NCBI RefSeq assembly: GCF_013341275.1
Contig: NZ_CP054476.1
Coordinates: 1,997,501 to 2,061,500 of the forward strand
DNA length: 64,000 nt
Direction of reading: 5' to 3'
From: Methyloligella sp. GL2
GTDB taxonomy: Bacteria; Pseudomonadota; Alphaproteobacteria; Rhizobiales; Methyloligellaceae
Made by a program: the position numbers and the translations under genes. Of the stretch, positions 57,285 to 64,000 are shown piece after piece. Numbering within the stretch: position 1 is the stretch's first letter; each line of letters begins with the position of its first letter. The notes beneath the pieces were generated by a model. It worked only from the letters and a program-made list of their open reading frames with translations, made no database searches and had not been told where the DNA came from.

Positions 57285-57887
57285 CTACTGGCCGAGCAGC
57301 TCGGCCGCTTTCGCCTTGGCGGCGGCATCGCTGCTGTCGGCCGCAATTTCCATCTTCACGATCTTGTCCGGCCCCTGCACGGCGCCGGACTGCGGATCGC
57401 CCTTCTTGATCTTGTCGACCACATCCATGCCGTCGATCACCTCGCCCCAGACGGTGTATTTCCCATTCAGGAAGGACGCATCGTCGAAGCAGATGAAGAA
57501 CTGGCTGTTGGCGCTGTCGGGATCCTGGCTGCGCGCCGCGCCGACCGTGCCGCGCACGAAGGGCGTGTCGGTGAACTCGGCCTTCACATCGGGATAGTCT
57601 GAGCCGCCCATGCCGGTGCCGGTCGGATCGCCGGTCTGGGCCATAAAGCCGTCGATGACGCGGTGGAACACGATACCGTCATAGAAGCCTTCGCGGGTGA
57701 GCTTTTTGATGCGCTCCACGTGCTTGGGCGCCAGATCGGGGCGCAGTTTGATGATCACGGTGCCGTCCTTGGTCTTCAGGAAGACGACATTCTCCAGATC
57801 GGCGGCGGCGGATGCGGGCTTGGCGGCAAAGGCCGGAACCAGCGCGAGCATGAGCCCGGCCAGAAAAGCGATTTGAGCTATTTTCAT
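57285..57887 (-). CDS. ppiA: Periplasmic peptidyl-prolyl cis-trans isomerase (cyclophilin)
   Basis: A 200-aa PPIase with a signal peptide (about residues 1-28, KIAQIAFLAGLMLALVPAFAAKPASA). The cyclophilin core matches the neighbouring gene: [76 protein letters not shown]. So the two are tandem paralogues, one exported and one cytoplasmic. Its ATG overlaps the coaD stop (ATGA), so the genes are coupled. Confidence 0.95.
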   Translation of the reverse strand: MKIAQIAFLAGLMLALVPAFAAKPASAAADLENVVFLKTKDGTVIIKLRPDLAPKHVERIKKLTREGFYDGIVFHRVIDGFMAQTGDPTGTGMGGSDYPDVKAEFTDTPFVRGTVGAARSQDPDSANSQFFICFDDASFLNGKYTVWGEVIDGMDVVDKIKKGDPQSGAVQGPDKIVKMEIAADSSDAAAKAKAAELLGQ

Positions 57888-58378
57888 TTGGGCAGTTTCC
57901 TCTTGAATGCGTCGGCAACACAGGCCGGCACGAAGGCGGTCACATCGCCGCCCATTTCGGCAATCTGTCGGACAAGGGTGGCGGTGATGTGTCTGGTGCC
58001 CGGCGAGGAGGCCAGGAACACCGTCTCCAGGCTCGGCATCAGCGCCGCATTCATGCCCGCCATCTGCATCTCGTAATCGAAATCGCCGGCATCGCGTAAG
58101 CCCCGGATCAGGATGGTCGCCTTCTCGGCGCGGGCGGCGTCCACCACCAGCCCGTCGAAGGTGGCGAGCTTGAGCTCCAGCCCGGCATCCTCAGCCACGG
58201 GACGCAGCGCCTGGCCGGCAAGATCCAGCCGCTCGCCGGTGCTGAACATCGGCGTCTTCTGATGATGGGTGCCAACAGCGATCACCAGGCGATCGACCAG
58301 CTTGGCGGCACGCCGCACGATATCGACATGGCCGTAAGTGATGGGATCGAAACTGCCGGGATAAAGAGCTGTACGCAT
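57884..58378 (-). CDS. coaD: Pantetheine-phosphate adenylyltransferase CoaD
   Basis: Fourth step of coenzyme A synthesis. The 164-aa protein begins TALYPGSFDPITYGHVDIVRRA, with the T/H-x-G-H nucleotidyltransferase motif, and has ILIRGLRDAGDFDYEMQMAGMNAAL and FLASSPGTRHITATLVRQIAEMGGDVTAFVP. It heads the likely operon coaD-ppiA-ppiB-queA-tgt on the minus strand; the last two genes are separated by a repeat. Confidence 0.98.
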   Translation of the reverse strand: MRTALYPGSFDPITYGHVDIVRRAAKLVDRLVIAVGTHHQKTPMFSTGERLDLAGQALRPVAEDAGLELKLATFDGLVVDAARAEKATILIRGLRDAGDFDYEMQMAGMNAALMPSLETVFLASSPGTRHITATLVRQIAEMGGDVTAFVPACVADAFKRKLPK

Positions 58379-58529
58379 ACGGGCGGGAACTCCAGACCTC
58401 TGACGGCGCCCTCCCCGATGGAGACGCCTCAGGATTCGTGAGGCCCCCTTCTAGCCGTGCGGCGGCGCTGTGGGCAAGCCCCGCGCTGCCGATGGTGAAC
58501 GGTGTACTGCGCGCGGCCCCGCAATGACA

Positions 58530-58554
58530 AAGGGCCCGGCAATGCCGAGCCCTT
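58530..58554 (-). terminator. Terminator downstream of the OmpW-like gene
   Basis: Eleven-base arms AAGGGCCCGGC (58530-58540) and GCCGAGCCCTT (58544-58554) with one mismatch and a three-base loop. On the minus strand TTTGTCATT follows. Confidence 0.6.
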
Positions 58555-58594
58555 AAATCGAAGTCTTTTGTTCCGTCGTCGGCGCTTCGGAGCG

Positions 58595-59287
58595 CTAGAA
58601 GCGCGGCCCCAGAACGTCGCTCAGATTGAAGCGATAGCCGGCACCGGCGGAAACGATCCAGGGATCGATATCCACGTCGGCGCGCACGCCGGCACCGTTC
58701 CAATGGACGTCGGTGTCGATGAAGGTCTTCTTCACGTCGGCATTGAGATACCAGCCATTGCCGAGGGAATAATCGAAGCCCGCCTGCAGGGTGAAGCCCA
58801 GCGCATCGTCGATGCTGACGCTTCTGGCGCCAAGGCGGTTCTTGCCGGTGCCTTCATCGAAGAAGGCGATATATTGCAGGCCCGCGCCGACATAAGGCTT
58901 CCACGCACCGAACGAGGTGAAGTGGTATTGCGCGGTCAGAGCCGGCGGAAAGATCCAGGAATCGGCGATCTCGCCAAGCCCTGCAATCGAGCCTTTGCCG
59001 TCGACATCGATCTTGGCGAAGCAGCAGAACAGCTCAACCGCCAGATTGTCGTTCAGAAAATAGGTCAGCGTCGCCGCCGGAATCACCTCATCGTTGACCT
59101 CGGCGTTCGCTCCCGGAATTCGCGAACCGCCGGCAGAAACCGATGCATCGGTGTCGGGCAGAACGCCGGACACCAGGCCGCGAATCATGAAGTCGCCGTG
59201 CTCGTCGCCGGCAGCCGCAGGCTGAACCGCGAAAGCGCCGCCGGCCAGGGCGAGCGCCGCGACGATGAAGGTGCTGATTTTTCTCAT
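58595..59287 (-). CDS. OmpW-family outer-membrane protein
   Basis: A 230-aa small beta-barrel outer-membrane protein. A signal peptide ends near residue 26 (QPAAA/GD). The barrel reads FMIRGLVSGVLPDTDASVS, EVNDEVIPAATLTYFLNDNLAVELFCC, PALTAQYHFTSFGAWKPYVGAGLQYIAFFDEGT, DYSLGNGWYLNADVKKTFIDTDVHW and DVDIDPWIVSAGAGYRFNL, ending in F as porins do. OmpW proteins may carry small hydrophobic compounds. GGGAGA precedes the start. It stands alone with its own terminator. Confidence 0.93.
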   Translation of the reverse strand: MRKISTFIVAALALAGGAFAVQPAAAGDEHGDFMIRGLVSGVLPDTDASVSAGGSRIPGANAEVNDEVIPAATLTYFLNDNLAVELFCCFAKIDVDGKGSIAGLGEIADSWIFPPALTAQYHFTSFGAWKPYVGAGLQYIAFFDEGTGKNRLGARSVSIDDALGFTLQAGFDYSLGNGWYLNADVKKTFIDTDVHWNGAGVRADVDIDPWIVSAGAGYRFNLSDVLGPRF

Positions 59288-59509
59288 TTGAATGTCTCCC
59301 AGTCCCCCGCGCGACTCGCGTGTTGAGTCTCGCGTAAGTCACTCTAGTAACCGGAAGTACCGCAAATCGAGCGGCAGAGGGCCGCAGCGGTGAGATCGCG
59401 CGCCGACCGTTGCGCGGATGCAACGCTCGGCCCGCGCTAACCCCTTGAGGCTGCGGTTAGAATTGCTGTGAGAAACCGGCGTGCTGCAGCGCGCGGTTCA
59501 TCCACAATG

Positions 59510-62296
59510 TTACGCCTCGGACCCGTCTTCGGTGTCGTCCGGGCCGACATCGTCATCGCCGTCCTCAGCGTCCTCGTCGCCCTCGCCATTCTCAATATCG
59601 GCGGGGATATGCTCCACAGAGACCACCTTCTCGTCGGCGGCGGTGTCGAACACGATGACGCCCTGGGTAGAGCGGCCGACCACGCTGATGTCGGCGATGG
59701 GGATGCGGATCAGCTGGCCGCGATTGGTCACCAGCATGATCTGGTCGCCTTCCTCCACCGGGAAGGACGCGATCAGCTCGCCATTCCGCTTGTTCACGGT
59801 CATGGCGATGATGCCCTTACCGCCGCGGCCGGAGACCCGGTATTCATAGGCGCTGGAGCGCTTGCCGTAGCCGTTCTCGGAGATGGTGAGCACCAGCTGC
59901 TCATGGGCGCTCAGCTCGGCGTAGCGCTCCGGGCTCAGGGCAACGGCTTCGTCGCTGCCCTCCTCCGGATCGGTCTCCGGCTCCACCTCGGCGCTGCCGC
60001 GGCGGATAGCATTGGCCTGGCGCACATAGGCGGCACGCTCGGCGGGGCTGGCCTCGATATGGTTGAGGATAGCCATGGAGATGATCCGGTCATCCTTGTC
60101 CAGCCTGATGCCGCGCACGCCGATGGAGTTGCGGCCCTTGAACTCGCGCACATCGTCTACGGGGAAGCGGATGGCCCGGCCGGCGGCCGTGGTCAGCAGC
60201 ACGTCCTGCGCCACGCTGCAGGTCTCCACGTCGACGATCCAGTCGCCCTCGTCGAGCTTCATGGCGATCTTGCCGTTCTGGCGCACATCGGTGAAGTCGG
60301 AGAGCTTGTTGCGGCGGACGGTGCCCATATTGGTGGCGAACATCACATCCAGCTCGGCCCAGGTCTCCTCGTCCTCGGGCAGCGGCATGATGGTGGTGAT
60401 GTTCTCGTCCTTGCCGAGCGGCAGCAGGTTCACAAGCGCCTTGCCGCGGGCCTGCGGCAAGGCAACCGGCAGCCGCCAGACCTTCATCTTGTAGGCCATG
60501 CCGCGGGAAGAGAAGAACAGCACCGGGGTATGGGTGTTGGCGATGAAGATGCGAGTGACGAAATCCTCGTCCCGCGTCGCCATGCCGGAGCGGCCCTTGC
60601 CGCCGCGGCGCTGGGCGCGATAGGCGGAAAGCGGCACGCGCTTGATGTAGCCCTTATGGGACACGGTCACGACCATGTCCTCGCGCTGGATCAGATCCTC
60701 GTCCTCGACCTCGCCTTCGGCCTCGACGATCTCGGTGCGGCGCGGGGTGTCGAACTCTTCCTTGACCGCGACAAGCTCATCCTTAGCGATCTCGATGATG
60801 CGGGCGCGGGAGCGCAGGATGTCGAGATAATCGTTGATCTGATCGCCGAGCTTCTTCAGCTCGTCGCCGATCTCGTCGCGCCCCAACGCGGTGAGGCGCT
60901 GCAGGCGGAGATCGAGAATGGCGCGGGCCTGCTCCTCGGAAAGCCGGTAGGTACCGTCGGCGGCGACCTTGTGGCGCGGATCGGCAATCAGCTCCACCAG
61001 CGGCGCCACATCGGTGGCCGGCCAATCGCGCTCCATCAACTGGGCGCGTGCCGTCGCCGGATCCGGCGCCTGGCGGATCAGCTTGATCACCTCGTCGATA
61101 TTGGCCACGGCGATGGCCAGACCGACCAGGATATGGGCCCGCTCGCGCGCCTTGCGCAGCAGGTATTTGGTGCGCCGCCCGATCACCTCCTCGCGGAACT
61201 CGGTGAAGGCGACGATCATGTCCTTCAGATTGAGCTGCTCGGGGCGGCCGCCATTCAGCGCCACCATGTTGCAGCCGAAGCTCGATTGCAGCGGCGAGAA
61301 GCGATAGAGCTGGTTCAGCACCACGTCGGCCATGGCGTCGCGCTTCAGCTCGACCACGACGCGCATGCCCGAGCGGTCGCTCTCGTCGCGGATATCGGAA
61401 ATGCCTTCGATGCGCTTGTCGCGCACCAGATCGGCGATCTTCTCGATCATCGAGGCCTTGTTCACCTGATACGGGATCTCGGTGATGATCAGGGCCTCGC
61501 GGTCCTTGCGGATGGTCTCGACGGCGACCTTGCCGCGCATCAGGACCGAGCCGCGCCCTTTGTGATAGGCGGAACGGATGCCGGTGCGGCCGAGGATGAT
61601 GCCGCCGGTCGGGAAATCCGGCCCCGGCACGATCTGATTCAGCTCGTCGATATCGATGGCCGGATTGTCGAGATAGGCGATACAGGCATCGACCACCTCA
61701 CCCAGATTATGGGGCGGGATGTTGGTCGCCATGCCGACGGCGATGCCGCCTGCGCCATTGACCAGCAGATTGGGGTAGCGCGCCGGCAGCACCACCGGCT
61801 CGCTCTCGGAATTGTCGTAGTTGTCCTGGAAGTCGACCGTGTCCTTGTCGATATCCTCCAGGAGATTGCTGGAGATCTTCGCCAGGCGGCATTCGGTGTA
61901 ACGCATGGCCGCCGGCGGGTCGCCGTCGACCGAGCCGAAATTCCCCTGCCCGTCGACCAGCATGGCGCGCATGGAGAAATCCTGCGCCATGCGCACCAGC
62001 GCGTCGTAGACCGCGCTATCGCCATGAGGGTGATACTTACCGATCACGTCGCCGACCACGCGGGCCGCCTTGCGGTAGGGCTTGTTCCACTCCAGCCCCA
62101 TCTCCTGCATCGAATACAGGATCCGGCGGTGCACCGGCTTCAGACCGTCGCGCACATCGGGCAGCGCACGGGACACGATCACGCTCATGGCGTAATCGAG
62201 ATAGGACCGCTTCATCTCGTCGACGAGAGAAATGGGCCGGATATCGGATGGGCCTTCCGGGCCCCCCGGCAAGTCAGTCTGATTGTCGTCAGTCAA
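59510..62296 (-). CDS. gyrA: DNA gyrase subunit A
   Basis: Type II topoisomerase that introduces negative supercoils. At 928 aa it is full length and starts with TTG. The winged-helix region includes [22 protein letters not shown], with the serine and aspartate of the quinolone-resistance region unchanged; the catalytic tyrosine lies in [12 protein letters not shown]; the GyrA box QRRGGKG is in the C-terminal domain ([17 protein letters not shown]), and the six-blade repeat domain follows. The final acidic tail ([16 protein letters not shown]) is typical. Confidence 0.99.
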   Translation of the reverse strand: MTDDNQTDLPGGPEGPSDIRPISLVDEMKRSYLDYAMSVIVSRALPDVRDGLKPVHRRILYSMQEMGLEWNKPYRKAARVVGDVIGKYHPHGDSAVYDALVRMAQDFSMRAMLVDGQGNFGSVDGDPPAAMRYTECRLAKISSNLLEDIDKDTVDFQDNYDNSESEPVVLPARYPNLLVNGAGGIAVGMATNIPPHNLGEVVDACIAYLDNPAIDIDELNQIVPGPDFPTGGIILGRTGIRSAYHKGRGSVLMRGKVAVETIRKDREALIITEIPYQVNKASMIEKIADLVRDKRIEGISDIRDESDRSGMRVVVELKRDAMADVVLNQLYRFSPLQSSFGCNMVALNGGRPEQLNLKDMIVAFTEFREEVIGRRTKYLLRKARERAHILVGLAIAVANIDEVIKLIRQAPDPATARAQLMERDWPATDVAPLVELIADPRHKVAADGTYRLSEEQARAILDLRLQRLTALGRDEIGDELKKLGDQINDYLDILRSRARIIEIAKDELVAVKEEFDTPRRTEIVEAEGEVEDEDLIQREDMVVTVSHKGYIKRVPLSAYRAQRRGGKGRSGMATRDEDFVTRIFIANTHTPVLFFSSRGMAYKMKVWRLPVALPQARGKALVNLLPLGKDENITTIMPLPEDEETWAELDVMFATNMGTVRRNKLSDFTDVRQNGKIAMKLDEGDWIVDVETCSVAQDVLLTTAAGRAIRFPVDDVREFKGRNSIGVRGIRLDKDDRIISMAILNHIEASPAERAAYVRQANAIRRGSAEVEPETDPEEGSDEAVALSPERYAELSAHEQLVLTISENGYGKRSSAYEYRVSGRGGKGIIAMTVNKRNGELIASFPVEEGDQIMLVTNRGQLIRIPIADISVVGRSTQGVIVFDTAADEKVVSVEHIPADIENGEGDEDAEDGDDDVGPDDTEDGSEA

Positions 62297-62692
62297 TGCC
62301 CGAAAACCGTGTGGTTGGGTGGTGGCGGGGATCGCATTTCAGCGCCGGCGCCGCGTGTCGAAAACGGCCTCAAGAGCGGTGCCGGCGAAGGCGATGTCGG
62401 TGGCCTCTGTATAGCCGATATGACACCTGCGTCGCAACTTTTCCCCTGCGCTTTTTCGACCGCCATATTCGGGCCATTATCACAGCAATTACAATTGCTT
62501 ACTCAGCCCTTCAGAGCACGGCACAAGGCATTGGGAAAGCCGGCTGCCATCCGGCTTCGAAAAACGCCGAATCTCGGCTCTGCGGGCGGAACGATTGAAA
62601 GGGAATCACGTTGGTTTTTGGTGGCCCCTGCCCAAGGGGCCGCTGCTGCGCAATAGGCGGTTCTGCCGCTTCACATTCAACTGGAGATATCG
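62297..62692. other. Divergent intergenic region between gyrA and the PRC-barrel gene
   Basis: No gene is supported in these 396 bases. It holds the gyrA leader, two hairpins (AAGCCGG/CCGGCTT at 62537-62557 and GGCCCCT/AGGGGCC at 62623-62641) without T-runs, and the EcfG-type promoter at 62588-62612 for the PRC-barrel gene. Confidence 0.65.
62588..62612 (+). promoter_or_regulatory. EcfG-type (general stress response) promoter
   Basis: GGAAC (62588-62592), a 16-base spacer and CGTT (62609-62612). This is the consensus used by alphaproteobacterial EcfG sigma factors. It lies about 80 bases upstream of the PRC-barrel gene. Confidence 0.7.
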
Positions 62693-63190
62693 ATGCGAGG
62701 CATCCTGATTTGCTCGGTTGCCGGTCTCATCGCGTGTACGGCGCCGTGCTACGGGGAAACGGCACAGCAAGAGCCGCTCGACACGCAACACCCCACCGAG
62801 ACCATGGCGCAATCCCGAACGCCCGGACAGATCAACGGTCTGCCGAGCACACGACCGCGATTCCTCACCGAGCAGGAAAGCGGCGATTGGCGCGCCGGCG
62901 ATCTGATCGGCTCGGCGGTGGAGACACCGGCGCATGAGACCGTCGGCGAGATCAACGATCTGGTGTTCGACGATAACGGGCGCGTGGTCGCCGCGGTGGT
63001 CGGCGTCGGCGGGTTTCTCGGCATCGGCGAGAAGAACGTCGCGCTGCGTTTCAAGGATATCCGCCTCGACCGCTCCGACGATGGCGGGGTGACGCTGATG
63101 GCCAATGTCACCCGCAACACGCTGTCCGCCGCGCCGAGCTATCGCACGCTGGAGCAGCAAGCGGTGGTCCCTGTGCAGCGGGAAGAGTGA
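62693..63190 (+). CDS. PRC-barrel domain-containing secreted protein
   Basis: A 165-aa protein. An N-terminal leader (about 1-22, ILICSVAGLIACTAPCYGE) looks like a signal or lipoprotein-like peptide. A central low-complexity linker is followed by the PRC-barrel segment (from about residue 65) DWRAGDLIGSAVETPAHETVGEINDLVFDDNGRVVAAVVGVGGFLGIGEKNVALRFKDIRLDRSDDG. The ATG 62693 fits well with the spacing. An EcfG-type promoter lies upstream, which fits a general stress role. It is not linked to a neighbour. Confidence 0.9.
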   Translation: MRGILICSVAGLIACTAPCYGETAQQEPLDTQHPTETMAQSRTPGQINGLPSTRPRFLTEQESGDWRAGDLIGSAVETPAHETVGEINDLVFDDNGRVVAAVVGVGGFLGIGEKNVALRFKDIRLDRSDDGGVTLMANVTRNTLSAAPSYRTLEQQAVVPVQREE

Positions 63191-63235
63191 GGCGGGCAAG
63201 GCAACAGTCTCGCCTGCTATGCGCCGACGGCGCAT

Positions 63236-63267
63236 TCTGTCTCCCTCGTAATCTGTCTCCCCCGTAA
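63236..63267. repeat. 16-bp tandem repeat
   Basis: TCTGTCTCCCTCGTAA (63236-63251) and TCTGTCTCCCCCGTAA (63252-63267), one mismatch, in the intergenic region before the transporter gene. Confidence 0.8.
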
Positions 63268-63322
63268 GATGGGTTCGCGTTAAGCTCGACGCGAAACAGC
63301 ACGTGGTTTTCAGGAGGGGTTC

Positions 63323-64000
63323 GTGGCTGCCGGCTCGCGCAAAGTCATCTTCGCCGCATTGGGCGCCAATACGCTGATCGCGCTCAGCAAGTTCGCCGGT
63401 GCCTTCTACACCGGCTCCTCGGCGATGTTCTCCGAGGCGATCCACTCGGTGGTGGATACCGGCAATCAGGGCTTGCTGCTGCTCGGCATGAAGCGAGCGC
63501 AAAAGCCCCCCGACAGGCATCACCCCTTCGGTTATGGCGCGGAGGTGTTTTTCTGGGCCTTCGTGGTGGCGATCCTGATCTTCGCCGTGGGCTCGGGCAT
63601 CTCCTTCTATGAGGGGATGGTCAAGATCCTCGATCCGCACCCGGTCACCGATGCCTATGTGAACTACATCATCCTCGGCGGCGCGGCGGTGTTCGAAGCC
63701 TTCGCCTGGATCGTCGCCTTCCGCGAGTTCCGCCAGGCGCAGGACAAGCAGCGGCCGTTCCGGCTGCTTTCGGCTGTGCGGCAGTCGAAAGACCCGACCA
63801 TCTTCACCGTGCTGTTCGAAGATACCGCGGCGATCCTCGGCCTGCTTGCGGCGGTGACCGGCATCGCCGTGGCCGATATCTGGGGTATTCTGTGGGCCGA
63901 CGGGGCGGCCTCGCTGGTGATCGCCGCCATCCTCGCCGGCGCCGCCATCATGCTGGCCTACGAAACCAAAGGACTGCTGATCGGCGAAGCGGCGAGCCGC
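63323..64000 (+). CDS. Cation diffusion facilitator (CDF) family transporter, 3'-truncated
   Basis: Open to the window edge; 226 codons are visible. A GTG start with AGGAGGGG seven bases upstream. The protein begins AAGSRKVIFAALGANTLIALSKFAGAFYTGSSAMFSEAIHSVVDTGNQ, in which H-S-V-V-D matches the HxxxD metal site of the CDF fold. Next come RHPFGYG-like DRHHPFGYGAEVFFWAFVVAIL and FEDTAAILGLLAAVTGIAVAD. It should export divalent metals such as zinc, iron or manganese using the proton gradient. The C-terminal part lies beyond the window. Confidence 0.9.
   Translation, partial: MAAGSRKVIFAALGANTLIALSKFAGAFYTGSSAMFSEAIHSVVDTGNQGLLLLGMKRAQKPPDRHHPFGYGAEVFFWAFVVAILIFAVGSGISFYEGMVKILDPHPVTDAYVNYIILGGAAVFEAFAWIVAFREFRQAQDKQRPFRLLSAVRQSKDPTIFTVLFEDTAAILGLLAAVTGIAVADIWGILWADGAASLVIAAILAGAAIMLAYETKGLLIGEAASR

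Noticed and set aside
59468..62656. Open frame of 1062 codons on the plus strand opposite gyrA
   Set aside because: It lies opposite gyrA, whose protein is clearly conserved. Long antisense frames are common in GC-rich DNA, and its product is rich in histidine, glycine, alanine and aspartate without domains.

Overview
The window looks like chromosome of a GC-rich alphaproteobacterium, most likely of the Hyphomicrobiales. The pointers are an IalB-family protein, a MctP symporter paired with a DUF3311 protein, an EcfG-type promoter in front of a PRC-barrel gene, two SPOR proteins around glmS/glmU, and a palindromic intergenic repeat of the kind common in these genomes. There is no integrase, transposase, phage gene or CRISPR array. 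One tRNA gene is present, tRNA-Lys(UUU).

Layout. 0-28 kb is mostly housekeeping: an OprP-like porin and an orphan ModA; a UbiH-type hydroxylase; an LpxL-type acyltransferase; hspQ; ialB; a YejA-like peptide-binding protein followed by a degenerate adenylate-forming enzyme; mfd, sdhE and recG; a DUF502 membrane protein; glmU-glmS flanked by SPOR proteins; an orphan LivJ-like binding protein; a zinc metallopeptidase; and DUF3311-mctP. At 25.1-25.4 kb an intrinsic terminator with no gene in front of it suggests an unannotated small RNA.

28-52 kb begins with tRNA-Lys and a hicAB toxin-antitoxin pair and then holds a large surface-polysaccharide locus. It contains a complete dTDP-L-rhamnose pathway (rfbD on the plus strand, rfbCBA on the minus strand), a ManC-type GDP-mannose enzyme, an NDP-sugar epimerase, glycosyltransferases of families GT2 and GT4, a methyltransferase, a two-gene ABC exporter and an LhgO-like oxidoreductase. 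Its striking content is seven sulfotransferase-fold proteins. Five share a K-T-[GA]-T loop, an S-x-E motif and (four of the five) the R-x7-S pair that binds the 3'-phosphate of PAPS. A sixth is the N-terminal domain of a 1197-residue sulfotransferase-GT2-GT4 fusion, and the seventh has an atypical loop. My inference is that these genes build, multiply sulfate and export a rhamnose- and mannose-containing cell-surface glycan. This is the best candidate for an undescribed system in the window.

52-64 kb returns to housekeeping: a DHFR-like protein, an EamA transporter, a DUF4864 protein, the likely operon coaD-ppiA-ppiB-queA-tgt, an OmpW-like protein, gyrA, an EcfG-controlled PRC-barrel protein and the start of a cation diffusion facilitator cut by the window edge.
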